Positions 1-8,303 are shown, counted from the stretch's first letter. The stretch is DNA of 64,000 nucleotides from Gp6-AA40 sp035496255 (GCA_035496255.1 DATJEU010000090.1:1-64000), one strand, 5' to 3'. Translations and numbers: made by a program. The notes: generated from the letters alone by a model not told the origin.

Positions 1-798
1 ATACGCGCTCCGCATCAGCGTAGTCAGCGGTGGCTCGGCCCCGGCCGGGAGGCCGACCAGATCCTTCACGAAGACGATCCCGACGATGTTGTCGAGGCTG
101 TCGCGGTAAACCGGAATGCGCGAGTACTGCTCCTCGCGAAATAGCGATCGAAGATCGGCGAGCGTGGCGTCCTGCCGGATGGCGATGATGTCCGGACGCG
201 GCGTCATCACTTCACGGACGATCGTCTCGGTGAAGTCGACGATCGACTGCAGCAGCTCCCGTCCTTCTTCTTCCGAGATGGCGTCCTGTGTGGTGTCAGG
301 AGCGGCGGGAGTTTCTGCCTCGGCCGACGCTTCCACCGGACCCGCGCCGTTGGTCTCGCGGTCGCGCCGTGGACCCACGACGCCGATGATGGCAAAGCTG
401 AGTGGTCGCAGCAGCCGCGAGATCGGCTCGAACGCCGGCAGCAGCAAATCGAGCGCGCGTTCCGGGTCGCGCCGCACCAGCAGCATCGGCACCAGGTGTT
501 CGCACGCGACCACGAAGGCGACCAGCGAGACGATGAAGATGGCGACCGAGAGCGCGTCGTGGATGTCGCTGAGCCTCGCGATCAGGACGCCGGTGAGCAC
601 GGTGCAGACGCCCAGCAGAATCCGAATCGGGATGAACAGCTGCAGCGGGTCGTCGAGATAGCGTCCCAGTCGATCGCTTCTGCCGCCCCGCTCCGCCATC
701 AAGCGCAGCGACAGCCGCATCAGCGCGCTGAACGACACCTCGATCGCGCCCAGGAACACCGTGGCGCAGCCGAGCAGAAACAGTGTCAGCGGGATCAT
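1..798 (-). CDS. CorC/HlyC-family CNNM-CBS membrane protein (3' end outside window)
   Basis: I read 266 residues from ATG at 798; the C-terminus runs off the window. The N-terminus starts with a hydrophobic segment (MIPLTLFLLGCATVFLGAIE) and more membrane segments lie near residues 50-90, as in the CNNM/DUF21 domain. After a charged linker comes the pattern that opens the CBS pair of CorC/HlyC proteins: a TIVREVMTPR-like stretch, then the YSRIPVY and GIVFVKDL motifs. The family is linked to divalent cation efflux or magnesium homeostasis, and its members are often called hemolysins without evidence. The gene starts 9 bp after ybeY, and the order phoH-ybeY-corC is widely conserved, which supports the call. 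Seen: domain order and motifs. Inferred: cation role. Confidence 0.85.
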   Translation of the reverse strand, partial: MIPLTLFLLGCATVFLGAIEVSFSALMRLSLRLMAERGGRSDRLGRYLDDPLQLFIPIRILLGVCTVLTGVLIARLSDIHDALSVAIFIVSLVAFVVACEHLVPMLLVRRDPERALDLLLPAFEPISRLLRPLSFAIIGVVGPRRDRETNGAGPVEASAEAETPAAPDTTQDAISEEEGRELLQSIVDFTETIVREVMTPRPDIIAIRQDATLADLRSLFREEQYSRIPVYRDSLDNIVGIVFVKDLVGLPAGAEPPLTTLMRSAY

Positions 799-807
799 GC
801 GGCAGGC

Positions 808-1416
808 TCAACGCGTGCCATGAGTGCCGTACGTGCCACGCTCGATCAACCCCTCGCGCAACCCGCCCTTGCGCCGCAGCCGCTGCTCGAGTCGCGCCAT
901 CCGTCCGTCATCGTGCTCGTGATCATAGCCAAGCAGATGTAACAGGCCGTGAAGCGCCAGGACCTTCAGCTCGCTCTGCAGCGAATGGCCCGCCTCGCGG
1001 GCCTGACGCCGCGCTGCGCCTGCGGCAATGACAACGTCGCCGAGAAAAGCCCGGCTAAAGCCGGGCACTACGTCAGGGATGTCGTCGCGCTTCGCCCGCG
1101 GAATGCCAGGCCCTGCATCACGGCTGTCGTAGTGCCCGGCTTTAGCCGGGCCATGAGCGGGAAACGACAGGACGTCGGTGACCTTGTCCTTGTGGCGGTA
1201 CGTCCGATTGAGTTGACGAATGCGCTGGTCGGAGACGATGGCGATCGTCACCGCGCCGCGGGCACGTGCGGGAGCCACGGATGTCAGCCATGACGCGAGG
1301 CCCGGCGCACGGACGCCGGCCGGGAGCACGATCTCGATCTGCAGCCGGGACGGCCGACCTGAAGGTCGGCCTCTACTGCCGTTCCCTGCTGAAGGTCGGC
1401 CGCTACTGCCGTCCAT
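808..1416 (-). CDS. ybeY: Endoribonuclease YbeY, with an in-frame palindrome insertion
   Basis: YbeY is a zinc-dependent single-strand endoribonuclease that acts in 16S rRNA maturation and ribosome quality control. The diagnostic metal site is present as HGLLHLLGYDHEHDDG in the C-terminal half, and the NRTYRHKDKVTDVLSFP stretch is the usual core. At about 202 aa it is longer than the typical 140-170 aa. Two repeat-derived stretches explain the excess: about 35 residues between LSFPA and LGDVVIAA, encoded by a perfect 24-bp inverted repeat, and a Gly/Arg/Pro/Ser-rich N-terminus encoded by GGCCGACC-type repeats. The ATG at 1416 overlaps phoH by 14 bp, and the real start could lie further in. 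It sits in the conserved hisS-aspS-phoH-ybeY-corC run. Confidence 0.93.
   Translation of the reverse strand: MDGSSGRPSAGNGSRGRPSGRPSRLQIEIVLPAGVRAPGLASWLTSVAPARARGAVTIAIVSDQRIRQLNRTYRHKDKVTDVLSFPAHGPAKAGHYDSRDAGPGIPRAKRDDIPDVVPGFSRAFLGDVVIAAGAARRQAREAGHSLQSELKVLALHGLLHLLGYDHEHDDGRMARLEQRLRRKGGLREGLIERGTYGTHGTR
1049..1151. repeat. Palindromic element inserted in frame in ybeY
   Basis: Two perfect 24-bp inverted copies (1049-1072 and 1128-1151) bracket about 55 bp. Each copy is itself a hairpin with core GCCCGGCTAAAGCCGGGC. On the minus strand the element is read through in the ybeY frame without a stop, giving AKAGHY at one end and VVPGFSRA at the other. It falls between the conserved LSFP and LGDVVI blocks of YbeY, where other family members have only a few residues. 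This is a non-autonomous insertion, comparable in behaviour to the RPE elements of Rickettsia. Confidence 0.9.
1352..1406. repeat. Two GGCCGACCTGAAGGTCGGCC-type palindromes at the phoH/ybeY junction
   Basis: One full copy (1352-1376) ends in CTCTAC, and a partial copy (1386-1406) lacks the left arm. On the minus strand the partial copy lies across the stop codon of phoH and the first codons of ybeY, so the repeat supplies coding sequence to both genes. Other copies in the window lie at 8277, 10280, 37101, 43759 and 63988. Confidence 0.85.
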
Positions 1417-2386
1417 TGCGTGAGCCGCCGAACGAATCGTACGCCTTCACGATGGCCTGAACCAGCTTGTGGCGCACGACGTCGCGCTCGTCGAAATAGA
1501 CGAAGCCGATGCCGTCGATGTCCTTGACGATACGCAGCGCCTCGATCATGCCCGAAGCCTTGGGATTCGGCAGGTCGATCTGGGTGATGTCACCGGTGAC
1601 CACCGCCTTCGATCCGAATCCCAGGCGCGTCAGGAACATCTTCATCTGCTCTGACGTGGTGTTCTGCGCCTCGTCGAGAATCACGAACGCGTCGTTGAGC
1701 GTGCGCCCGCGCATGAACGCAATCGGTGCCACTTCGATGGTGCCGCGCTCGACCAGCCGGGTCGCCTTCTCGGTGTCCATCATGTCGTAGAGCGCGTCGT
1801 ACAGCGGGCGCAGGTACGGATTGACCTTCTCCTGCAGATCCCCCGGCAGGAACCCGAGCTTCTCTCCCGCTTCGACGGCAGGCCGCGCCAGGATGATGCG
1901 GCTCACCTTCTTCGCCATCAGGTAGCTGACAGCCTGCGCCATTGCCAGGTACGTCTTGCCGGTGCCCGCCGGGCCGACGCCGAACACGATGTCGTTCTGC
2001 TCGATCGTTTCGAGATACTTCTTCTGATTCGGACTCTTTGGATTGACCCGGCGGCGCGTGCCGGCGGGTTGACCGGAGGGACCCTTGCCTGCCGGCGCGT
2101 CCTTGGCGAAGTAGCCGCGGAGATCGACCGCCGGATCGTCGATGACCAGTTCCGCCGCCGTCTTGACGTCGCTGGCACCGAGCTCATAGCCGCTCTGCAT
2201 GAGCGCGGTGAGCTGATCGAACAGCCGCTCGACGCGCTGCTCGTCGCCCTTGTCGCCTTCGACGATCAGTTCGTCACCCTGCGTGCGGATCTCGACGTGC
2301 AGCAGCGACTCGATGTGTTTCAGGTTGGCGTCGTGCGCGCCGTACAGCGTGTCCAGGCCTTCGTGCGGCAGGGCGATGCGCTTCAT
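1403..2386 (-). CDS. phoH: PhoH-family ATPase
   Basis: This 327-aa protein has an N-terminal KH-like region followed by the PhoH P-loop ATPase domain. Walker A is GPAGTGKT at about residue 140, Walker B is seen as FVILDEAQNTT, and a VVTGDITQIDLP motif follows; all are hallmarks of the family. PhoH-like proteins are predicted RNA helicases or ATPases that associate with YbeY in RNA metabolism. The gene overlaps aspS by 4 bp (ATGA) and ybeY by 14 bp, so translation is probably coupled. Its last codons (NGRQ and the stop) lie in a repeat copy, so the extreme C-terminus is not conserved sequence. Confidence 0.95.
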   Translation of the reverse strand: MKRIALPHEGLDTLYGAHDANLKHIESLLHVEIRTQGDELIVEGDKGDEQRVERLFDQLTALMQSGYELGASDVKTAAELVIDDPAVDLRGYFAKDAPAGKGPSGQPAGTRRRVNPKSPNQKKYLETIEQNDIVFGVGPAGTGKTYLAMAQAVSYLMAKKVSRIILARPAVEAGEKLGFLPGDLQEKVNPYLRPLYDALYDMMDTEKATRLVERGTIEVAPIAFMRGRTLNDAFVILDEAQNTTSEQMKMFLTRLGFGSKAVVTGDITQIDLPNPKASGMIEALRIVKDIDGIGFVYFDERDVVRHKLVQAIVKAYDSFGGSRNGRQ

Positions 2387-4215
2387 TCGACGGTGGAAAC
2401 CCGATCGGCCACAGCCTCCTGGCCGCGCGCGCTGATCCGCTGCGGGGTGTCGATCTTGAGGTGCAGCTCACGCAATTGCTTCGACTCCACGGGTGAAGGC
2501 GCGCTCGACATCAGATCCACCGCCGTGGCCGTCTTCGGGAACGCGATCACTTCGCGGATCGAGCTCTCATTGGCGAGGATGGCGCAGATCCGATCGAGGC
2601 CGAGCGCAATCCCGCCATGCGGCGGCGTCCCGTATTCGAGCGCTTCGAGGAAGAATCCGAACCGCAGCCTGGCCTCCTCAGGACTGATATTCAGCAGCGA
2701 GAACATCCGGCTCTGGACGGCGGCGTCGTGGATACGAATGCTGCCGCCGCCGATCTCGCTGCCGTTCAACACCAGATCATAGGCCTTCGCGCGCGCGGCT
2801 CCCGGCTCGGTGTCGAGCTTGCCGAAGTCCTCGTCGAGCGGCGACGTAAACGGATGATGCATGGCGACGTAGCGCTTCTCTTCCGGATCCCACTCCAGCA
2901 GGGGAAAGTCCACGACCCAGAGAAACTCGTAACGGTTGGGGTCGAGCAGCCCGTCCTTTTTCGCGATCGACAGGCGCAACTGCCCGAGCGTCTTCGACGT
3001 GGCGTCGGGCTCGCCGGCCACCACGAACGCGAGCTGACCGTTGCCGGCGCCGAGCCCGTCCAGCAACTGCCGCACGGTCTCTTCGCCAACCGCCTTCGGA
3101 AACGAGGAGGTGATCGAGCCGTCTTCCGCGCGCCGCGCCCACAACAGATGGCGGCCTTGAGACTTTTCCTGGTTGACGATCCCGTCAACCGCGCTGCGCG
3201 AGTAGCCGGCGGCGTTCTCAACGACCAGGGCGCGGACCGTGCCGCCGTCGGCCACGATCTTCTTGAAGACGCCGAACGACGATTCCCGGAACAGGTCGCG
3301 GACGTCCTGGATCTCCATGCCCGGCCGCAGGTCGGGCTTGTCCGAGCCGTACTTCGCGATCGCGTCCGCATACGACATCCGGCGGAACGGCGTCGCGACC
3401 TCGACGCCGATGACCGCGAAGATCTCGCGCATCAACGGCTCGATCATCGTGAAGATCGTCTCCGGCCGCGCGAACGACATCTCGACGTCGATCTGCGTGA
3501 ACTCCGGCTGCCGGTCGGCGCGCAAATCTTCGTCGCGGAAGCACTTGCAGATCTGGACGTAGCGGTCCATGCCGGCAATCATCAGGATCTGCTTGAACAG
3601 TTGCGGCGACTGCGGCAGCGCGAAGAACTCGCCGGGGTGGACGCGGCTCGGCACCAGATAGTCGCGCGCCCCCTCCGGCGTCGACTTGGTCAGAATCGGC
3701 GTTTCGATCTCGAGAAACCCGTTGGCGTCGAAGTAGCGGCGCACCGCGGCCATGACCCTGTGCCGCTGGATGATGTTCTGCTGCAGCCGCGGCCGGCGCA
3801 GATCGAGATAGCGATATTTCAGCCGCACGTCCTCTGACACCGGCGTCTCGTCGGCAACCGGAAACGGCGGCGTCTTCGCTTCGTTCAGAATCGCGAGCTG
3901 CCGGACGACGACTTCCACTTCGCCGGTATCCAGCTTCGGATTGATCGTCTCCTGCGACCGTCGCTGGACGCGGCCGGTGACGCCGATCACGAATTCGGAT
4001 CGCAGCCGCTTGGCCTTCGCCATCAGCGGCTCATCGTCTTTATCGAAGACGACCTGCGTGACCCCTTCGCGATCGCGCACGTCGATGAACAGCAGGCCAC
4101 CCAGGTCGCGGACGCGATGGACCCAGCCAAGCAGCACGACGTCAGCCCCGACATCGTCTGGCCGCAGAGCGCCGCAGGTGTGAGTGCGTGTCAGTTCACC
4201 GAGTTGCTCAGCCAC
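2383..4215 (-). CDS. aspS: Aspartyl-tRNA synthetase
   Basis: This class II synthetase charges tRNA-Asp (or also tRNA-Asn if non-discriminating). At 610 aa it has the bacterial length, with an N-terminal OB fold, the catalytic core and the bacterial GAD insertion. Visible signatures are the motif 2 stretch FRDEDLRADRQPEFTQID, the upstream QSPQLFKQILM, and motif 3 as GIALGLDRICAILA near the C-terminus. It overlaps hisS by 8 bp and phoH by 4 bp, forming a tight hisS-aspS-phoH-ybeY-corC operon. Whether it also mischarges tRNA-Asn cannot be decided here, because gatCAB is not in the window. Confidence 0.97.
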   Translation of the reverse strand: MAEQLGELTRTHTCGALRPDDVGADVVLLGWVHRVRDLGGLLFIDVRDREGVTQVVFDKDDEPLMAKAKRLRSEFVIGVTGRVQRRSQETINPKLDTGEVEVVVRQLAILNEAKTPPFPVADETPVSEDVRLKYRYLDLRRPRLQQNIIQRHRVMAAVRRYFDANGFLEIETPILTKSTPEGARDYLVPSRVHPGEFFALPQSPQLFKQILMIAGMDRYVQICKCFRDEDLRADRQPEFTQIDVEMSFARPETIFTMIEPLMREIFAVIGVEVATPFRRMSYADAIAKYGSDKPDLRPGMEIQDVRDLFRESSFGVFKKIVADGGTVRALVVENAAGYSRSAVDGIVNQEKSQGRHLLWARRAEDGSITSSFPKAVGEETVRQLLDGLGAGNGQLAFVVAGEPDATSKTLGQLRLSIAKKDGLLDPNRYEFLWVVDFPLLEWDPEEKRYVAMHHPFTSPLDEDFGKLDTEPGAARAKAYDLVLNGSEIGGGSIRIHDAAVQSRMFSLLNISPEEARLRFGFFLEALEYGTPPHGGIALGLDRICAILANESSIREVIAFPKTATAVDLMSSAPSPVESKQLRELHLKIDTPQRISARGQEAVADRVSTVE

Positions 4216-5533
4216 GTCGCTTCAATTCCTCGAGAATCTTCGCCCCGGCCTCGGCCTGGGGATACGTCTGTTGAGTCTTGCCGGCAAGGTCCTTCACGGT
4301 GACGGTGCCTGCCGCCAGCTCGTCGCCGCCCAGGATGGCAACGTACGGGATCCGCCGTGAATCAGCGTACTTGATTTGCTTGCCGATCTTGTCCGGCTCC
4401 GGATACGTCAGCACGCGGAGACCGGCCTGGCGCAGGGTGCCGGCCACGCGCATGGCGGAGTCCAGGTCTCCCGGGTCGAACACCGCCATCATCACGTCGG
4501 CGGGGGTCGTCGCCAGCGAGGCGGGAAACATGCCACGCTCCCCCATCACCACGAGAATGCGCTCGAGGCCGAGCGAGAACCCGCACGCAGGAATGCTCTG
4601 GCCGAGGAACATGCCAATCAGGTTGTCATAGCGGCCGCCGCCCGCGAGGCTGCCGGCCAGGTCGGCGACGTTGATCTCCATGATCGCGCCCGTGTAGTAC
4701 GAGAGCCCGCGCGCCAGGCTCAGATCGAGCTCGATCCGCGTCGCCGCCGATGTACCGCTTGCGAGAGACACGATCTGGGCGACATTCCTCCAGGCCTGCT
4801 CCCCGGCGTCGTCAAACGCGCCCGACATCGAGACGGGTTTCTCCTGGAAGCCGCGGAGCTTCTCGATCAACGTCGCCGCCGCCGTGGTGATACCGCGCTG
4901 CTCGAACTCCGCGGCGACACCATCCACGCCGATCTTATCCAGCTTGTCGAGCGCGACCAGTGCGGTGCCGTGCAGGTCGGGCGGGATGCTGACGCTGTTG
5001 AGGACTGACGTCAGCAACTGCCGATGATTCAGGCGGATCTTGAAGTCGTTGAACCCGAGCTCGATGAGCGCGTCGGAGACCGCCGCGCAGAGTTCCGCTT
5101 CGACTGCCGGCGAGGTCGAGCCGAGGGCATCGACATCGCACTGGTAGAACTCGCGGAAGCGGCCACGTGCGGGGCGATCGGCGCGCCACACCGGCTGAAT
5201 CTGATAGCGCTTGAACAGCCGCGGTAGTTCGCTCTGGTGATGCGCGATCACGCGCGCCAGCGGCACGGTCAAGTCGTAGCGCAGCGCCAGGTCCGCCTGG
5301 CCGCTGGCCTCGTGCTCACCGCGCTTCAGGATCTTGAAAATGAGCTGGTTGCCCTCTTCCCCGTACTTCCCCAGCAGCGTGTCGATGTTCTCGACGGCGG
5401 GCGTTTCGAGCGGCTCGAACCCGTAGCGCTCGTAAACGCGTTTGACGATGCCGATGACGTACTCGCGGCGCCGGACGTCCTCGGGGAGGAAGTCCCGCAT
5501 CCCGCGCGCCGGTTCAGTGCGCGCCATCGACAA
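4208..5533 (-). CDS. hisS: Histidyl-tRNA synthetase
   Basis: This 441-aa class II synthetase has RGMRDFLPEDVRRRE at the N-terminus, motif 2 as ARGRFREFYQCDVD, the histidine-binding stretch GGGRYDNLIGMF and motif 3 as ACGFSLGLERILVV. A C-terminal anticodon-binding domain follows (PADVMMAVFD onward). The start at 5533 lies 20 bp inside the carbonic anhydrase gene; a start at the second Met (MARTEPARG) would cut this to 14 bp. Overlaps on both sides indicate co-transcription with aspS and probably with the upstream gene. Confidence 0.97.
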   Translation of the reverse strand: MSMARTEPARGMRDFLPEDVRRREYVIGIVKRVYERYGFEPLETPAVENIDTLLGKYGEEGNQLIFKILKRGEHEASGQADLALRYDLTVPLARVIAHHQSELPRLFKRYQIQPVWRADRPARGRFREFYQCDVDALGSTSPAVEAELCAAVSDALIELGFNDFKIRLNHRQLLTSVLNSVSIPPDLHGTALVALDKLDKIGVDGVAAEFEQRGITTAAATLIEKLRGFQEKPVSMSGAFDDAGEQAWRNVAQIVSLASGTSAATRIELDLSLARGLSYYTGAIMEINVADLAGSLAGGGRYDNLIGMFLGQSIPACGFSLGLERILVVMGERGMFPASLATTPADVMMAVFDPGDLDSAMRVAGTLRQAGLRVLTYPEPDKIGKQIKYADSRRIPYVAILGGDELAAGTVTVKDLAGKTQQTYPQAEAGAKILEELKRRG

Positions 5534-6038
5534 CCGAGAGAAATTCCAGGCGGTGTTTCACGTAGTTATCCGCGTACCACTTGATCGAGGCGTCTTCTTC
5601 CGCGCTCAATCGCCGCTTCACCTTCGCGGGCACGCCCATCACCATCGATCCCGGCTCGATGTGCATCCCCTCTGGGACCAGCGTCCCGGCCGCGACGATC
5701 GATCCCGTGCCGACATGACAGCCGTTGAGGAGAATCGCGCCCATTCCCACGAGGCAGCGGTCCTCAATCGTGCAGCCGTGAATCACCGCCGAATGCCCAA
5801 TCGTCACGTTGCTGCCGATCACCGTCGGATTCGTGTCCCGCATCACGTGCACCAGCGTCAAGTCCTGAATGTTGGTGCGATCACCGACGCGAATGAAGTT
5901 CACGTCGCCGCGCACCACCACGTTCATCCAGACGCTGGTCTCGGCCCCGAGATGGACGTCGCCGATCACCTGCGCGCTGACATCGACGAAGGCGGTCGGA
6001 TCGACGGTCGGCAGGATCGACCGGTACGGCCGGAGCAT
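5514..6038 (-). CDS. Gamma-class carbonic anhydrase family protein
   Basis: This 174-aa left-handed beta-helix protein consists of hexapeptide repeats. The three expected metal-binding histidines are present in LVHVMRD and IGHSAVIHGC, and the ending VPAKVKRRL with its C-terminal helix is typical. The family (YrdA/PaaY/CamH-like) is either a zinc or iron carbonic anhydrase or a related acyltransferase-like protein; activity cannot be read from sequence. I chose ATG at 6038 because it gives the canonical LRPY...P start, and a perfect TATAAT lies only 6 bp upstream. Longer upstream reading in this frame enters dcd sequence and is not credible. Confidence 0.9.
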   Translation of the reverse strand: MLRPYRSILPTVDPTAFVDVSAQVIGDVHLGAETSVWMNVVVRGDVNFIRVGDRTNIQDLTLVHVMRDTNPTVIGSNVTIGHSAVIHGCTIEDRCLVGMGAILLNGCHVGTGSIVAAGTLVPEGMHIEPGSMVMGVPAKVKRRLSAEEDASIKWYADNYVKHRLEFLSVVDGAH

Positions 6039-6044
6039 CGGAAC

Positions 6045-6050
6045 ATTATA
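6045..6050 (-). promoter_or_regulatory. TATAAT -10 box 6 bp before the carbonic anhydrase ATG
   Basis: A consensus -10 hexamer on the minus strand is separated from the ATG at 6038 by six bases. A start site about 7 nt downstream of the box would fall at the start codon, giving a leaderless mRNA. No ribosome-binding site can fit. No good -35 is visible because the upstream bases are heptamer repeat. Confidence 0.5.
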
Positions 6051-6053
6051 GAA

Positions 6054-6157
6054 ACTCCCAACTCCCAACATCTGCCGTTTATCCAACGCCCAAGGCGCCC
6101 GCGAGGGAACCGTTGGGAGTTGGGAACGCGCCAGACGTTGGGAGTTGGGAGTTGACA
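6054..6157. repeat. Heptamer palindrome element (TCCCAAC / GTTGGGA), copy 1
   Basis: The left end has ACTCCCA units and degenerate relatives at 7-bp steps. The right end has two runs of GTTGGGA, and the middle is unrelated. The two ends are reverse complements, so the element can fold. It fills the gap between dcd and the carbonic anhydrase gene. Related copies lie at 18143, 34287, 38618 and 63530. Confidence 0.85.
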
Positions 6158-6160
6158 GCG

Positions 6161-6718
6161 TCAGAGCCGAGGCAACGTGAGTCCTTGTTGCTTCTGGTAC
6201 TTGCCGGCCTTGTCCTTGTACGAGATTTCGCAGTCTTCGTCGCTCTCGAAGAACAGCACCTGCGAGATCCCTTCGTTCGCGTACACCTTGGCGGGCAGCG
6301 GCGTCGTGTTGGAGATTTCGAGCGTCACGAAGCCCTCCCACTCGGGTTCGAACGGCGTGACGTTGACGATCAGCCCGCACCGCGCATAGGTGGATTTGCC
6401 GACACACACCGTCAAGACGTTGCGCGGGATGCGGAAGTACTCCACCGTCTTGGCCAGCGCGAACGAGTTCGGCGGGATGATGCAGATGTCGGCGGTGATG
6501 TCCACGAACGACCGCGCGTCGAAGTTCTTCGGATCGACCACCGTGCTGTTGATGTTGGTGAACACCTTGAACTCGTCGGCGACCCGGATGTCGTAGCCGT
6601 ACGACGACAGCCCGTACGACACCACGCCCTTGCGGACCTGCCGGTCCTCGAACGGCTCGATCATCCCGTGCTCGAGCGCCATCTTCTTGATCCAACGGTC
6701 GGCTTTTATCGAAGGCAT
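6161..6718 (-). CDS. dcd: dCTP deaminase
   Basis: This 185-aa enzyme deaminates dCTP to dUTP, feeding dTTP synthesis. Recognisable blocks are SSYGYDIRV near the N-terminus, IPPNSFALAKTVEYFRIP, the GKSTYARCGL stretch with its conserved serine and arginine, and the C-terminal ISQVLFFE. Length and motifs fit the monofunctional bacterial enzyme rather than the bifunctional deaminase-dUTPase, though that is a judgement by eye. It follows the DUF2905 gene by 37 bp and likely belongs to the sucCD-ndk transcript. Confidence 0.95.
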   Translation of the reverse strand: MPSIKADRWIKKMALEHGMIEPFEDRQVRKGVVSYGLSSYGYDIRVADEFKVFTNINSTVVDPKNFDARSFVDITADICIIPPNSFALAKTVEYFRIPRNVLTVCVGKSTYARCGLIVNVTPFEPEWEGFVTLEISNTTPLPAKVYANEGISQVLFFESDEDCEISYKDKAGKYQKQQGLTLPRL

Positions 6719-6755
6719 GAGGCTACGGGCTTCGGGCTGCCGGCTGCAGGCCTGG

Positions 6756-6959
6756 CTAGCGCCGGTTGAACAGCATCATCAGCAACGTCAGCACGATGCT
6801 GACGACAATCGACGTTCCCAGGGGAAAGTAGAACCCGAAATTGCCGCGACGAAAGGAGAAATCGCCGGGCAGCCGGCCAATCGGCAGCCCCCATGTCATC
6901 AGCAGTCCTACGCCGGCGATCGCGAGGCCGGCCAGGATCAGGAAACGGCCAATCGGCAT
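6756..6959 (-). CDS. DUF2905-family small membrane protein
   Basis: This 67-aa protein has two hydrophobic helices (about residues 6-24 and 46-63) around the family signature GRLPGDFSFRRGNFGFYFPL. DUF2905 proteins are widespread, always short and of unknown function. It begins 9 bp after ndk, so it is co-transcribed with nucleotide-metabolism genes. No function should be assigned beyond a membrane location. Confidence 0.88.
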   Translation of the reverse strand: MPIGRFLILAGLAIAGVGLLMTWGLPIGRLPGDFSFRRGNFGFYFPLGTSIVVSIVLTLLMMLFNRR

Positions 6960-6968
6960 CGGCCTGTT

Positions 6969-7382
6969 CTAGATCAATTCCATGCCGCGGAAAAAGTAGC
7001 TCAACTCGAAGGCGGCCGTCTCCGGCGCATCCGACCCGTGGGTCGCGTTACGGCCGATCGATTCGCCGAAGTCGCGGCGGAGGGTGCCGGGTTCCGCCTT
7101 CGCGGGATCCGTCGGACCCATCGTGTCGCGCCACTTCTTGATCGCGTTATCGGCCGACAGTGCGAGCAGCACACACGGCCCCGACGACATGAAGTCGGTC
7201 AGCTCCCCGAAGAACGGGCGCTCACGGTGCACCGCGTAAAAGCCCTGCGCTTCCTTCTTCGACAGGTGCTGCAGCCGCATGGCGCGCACGGTAAACCCGG
7301 CTTCCTCGATGCGCGCCAGGATCTTGCCAGCCAGCCGCCGCTCAACGGCGTCGGGCTTGATGATTGCGAAGGTGGTTTCCAC
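6969..7382 (-). CDS. ndk: Nucleoside diphosphate kinase
   Basis: This 137-aa enzyme transfers the gamma-phosphate from ATP to NDPs through a phosphohistidine. The catalytic histidine lies in the invariant NATHGSDAPETA motif, and the start TTFAIIKPDAVERRL is canonical. Translation starts at GTG; the last base of the sucD TAG stop is the G of this start, a 1-bp overlap that suggests coupling. Succinyl-CoA synthetase and Ndk are known to interact in several bacteria, which fits the arrangement. Confidence 0.97.
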   Translation of the reverse strand: METTFAIIKPDAVERRLAGKILARIEEAGFTVRAMRLQHLSKKEAQGFYAVHRERPFFGELTDFMSSGPCVLLALSADNAIKKWRDTMGPTDPAKAEPGTLRRDFGESIGRNATHGSDAPETAAFELSYFFRGMELI

Positions 7383-8266
7383 TATCTCCCCAATACTTCC
7401 TTCATTTTGGCCCCCATGTCCGCGGGGCTCTTCACCACGTGCACGCCGGCGTCGCTCAACGCCTCCATCTTTTCCTTCGCGGTGCCCTGGCCGCCGGCGA
7501 TGATCGCGCCCGCGTGTCCCATCCGTCGTCCGGGCGGCGCCGTCTGGCCGGCGATGAAGCCGACGACCGGCTTCTTCGTCTTGCTGAAATCGGTGCGGAT
7601 GTACTCGGCGGCGTCCTGTTCGGCGGTGCCACCGATCTCGCCGATCATGATCACCGCTTCGGTGTCGGGATCGTTCGCGAACAGCTCGAGCGCGTCGATG
7701 TGGCTCGTCCCGATCAGGGGATCGCCGCCGATCCCGATGCAGGTCGTCTGCCCCATTCCCACCTTCGACAACTGGTGGATGGCCTCATAGGTCAGCGTGC
7801 CGGACTTCGACACGATGCCGATCCGCCCCTCGCGGACGATGTTGTGCGGGATGATGCCGGCCTTGCCCTTGCCAGGCGAGATGATGCCGGGGCAGTTCGG
7901 GCCGACGAGCCTCGTGAGGCTGTGGCTGTCGAGGAACGCCATCACCTTCAGCATGTCGACGACGGGAATGCCCTCGGTGATGCAGACGACGACTTCGATT
8001 CCGGCGTCGGCCGCTTCCATGATCGCGTCGGCCGCGAATGGCGGCGGTACGAAGATCACCGACGCGTTCGCGCCGGTCCGTTCCCGCGCTTCCGCAACGG
8101 TGTTGAAAATCGGAAAACCCTCGTGCGTGGTACCGCCCTTGCCGGGTGAAGTGCCGCCGACCACGTTGGTGCCATACGCTGCGGCCTGCTTGCCGTGGAA
8201 TGTGCCCTCGCGACCGGTCAGGCCCTGCACGAGCAGGCGGGTATTCTTGTCGAGTAGTACTGCCAT
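7382..8266 (-). CDS. sucD: Succinyl-CoA ligase, alpha subunit
   Basis: This 294-aa subunit carries the CoA-binding Rossmann domain and the phosphorylated histidine (GRRMGHAGAIIAG). Together with SucC it makes succinate and a nucleoside triphosphate from succinyl-CoA in the TCA cycle. Other signatures are LVQGLTGREGTFHG and NCPGIISPGK. It lies 33 bp downstream of sucC; that gap holds one GGCCGACC-type palindrome. It overlaps ndk by 1 bp. Confidence 0.97.
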   Translation of the reverse strand: MAVLLDKNTRLLVQGLTGREGTFHGKQAAAYGTNVVGGTSPGKGGTTHEGFPIFNTVAEARERTGANASVIFVPPPFAADAIMEAADAGIEVVVCITEGIPVVDMLKVMAFLDSHSLTRLVGPNCPGIISPGKGKAGIIPHNIVREGRIGIVSKSGTLTYEAIHQLSKVGMGQTTCIGIGGDPLIGTSHIDALELFANDPDTEAVIMIGEIGGTAEQDAAEYIRTDFSKTKKPVVGFIAGQTAPPGRRMGHAGAIIAGGQGTAKEKMEALSDAGVHVVKSPADMGAKMKEVLGR

Positions 8267-8276
8267 ATATGTTTTC

Positions 8277-8303
8277 AGGCCGACCTGAAGGGTCGGCCTC
8301 TAC
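8277..8303. repeat. GGCCGACC-type palindrome between sucC and sucD
   Basis: An imperfect copy of the GGCCGACCTGAAGGTCGGCC family, with one extra G in the right arm, ending in CTCTAC. It covers the stop codon of sucC. An RNA hairpin here could tune the sucC:sucD ratio, but this is only a possibility. Confidence 0.8.

Noticed and set aside
5514..6695. A 393-codon frame suggesting a fusion of dcd-region sequence with the carbonic anhydrase.
   Set aside because: The first half is the wrong frame of dcd and then runs through the heptamer element. Only the last 174 residues are real.
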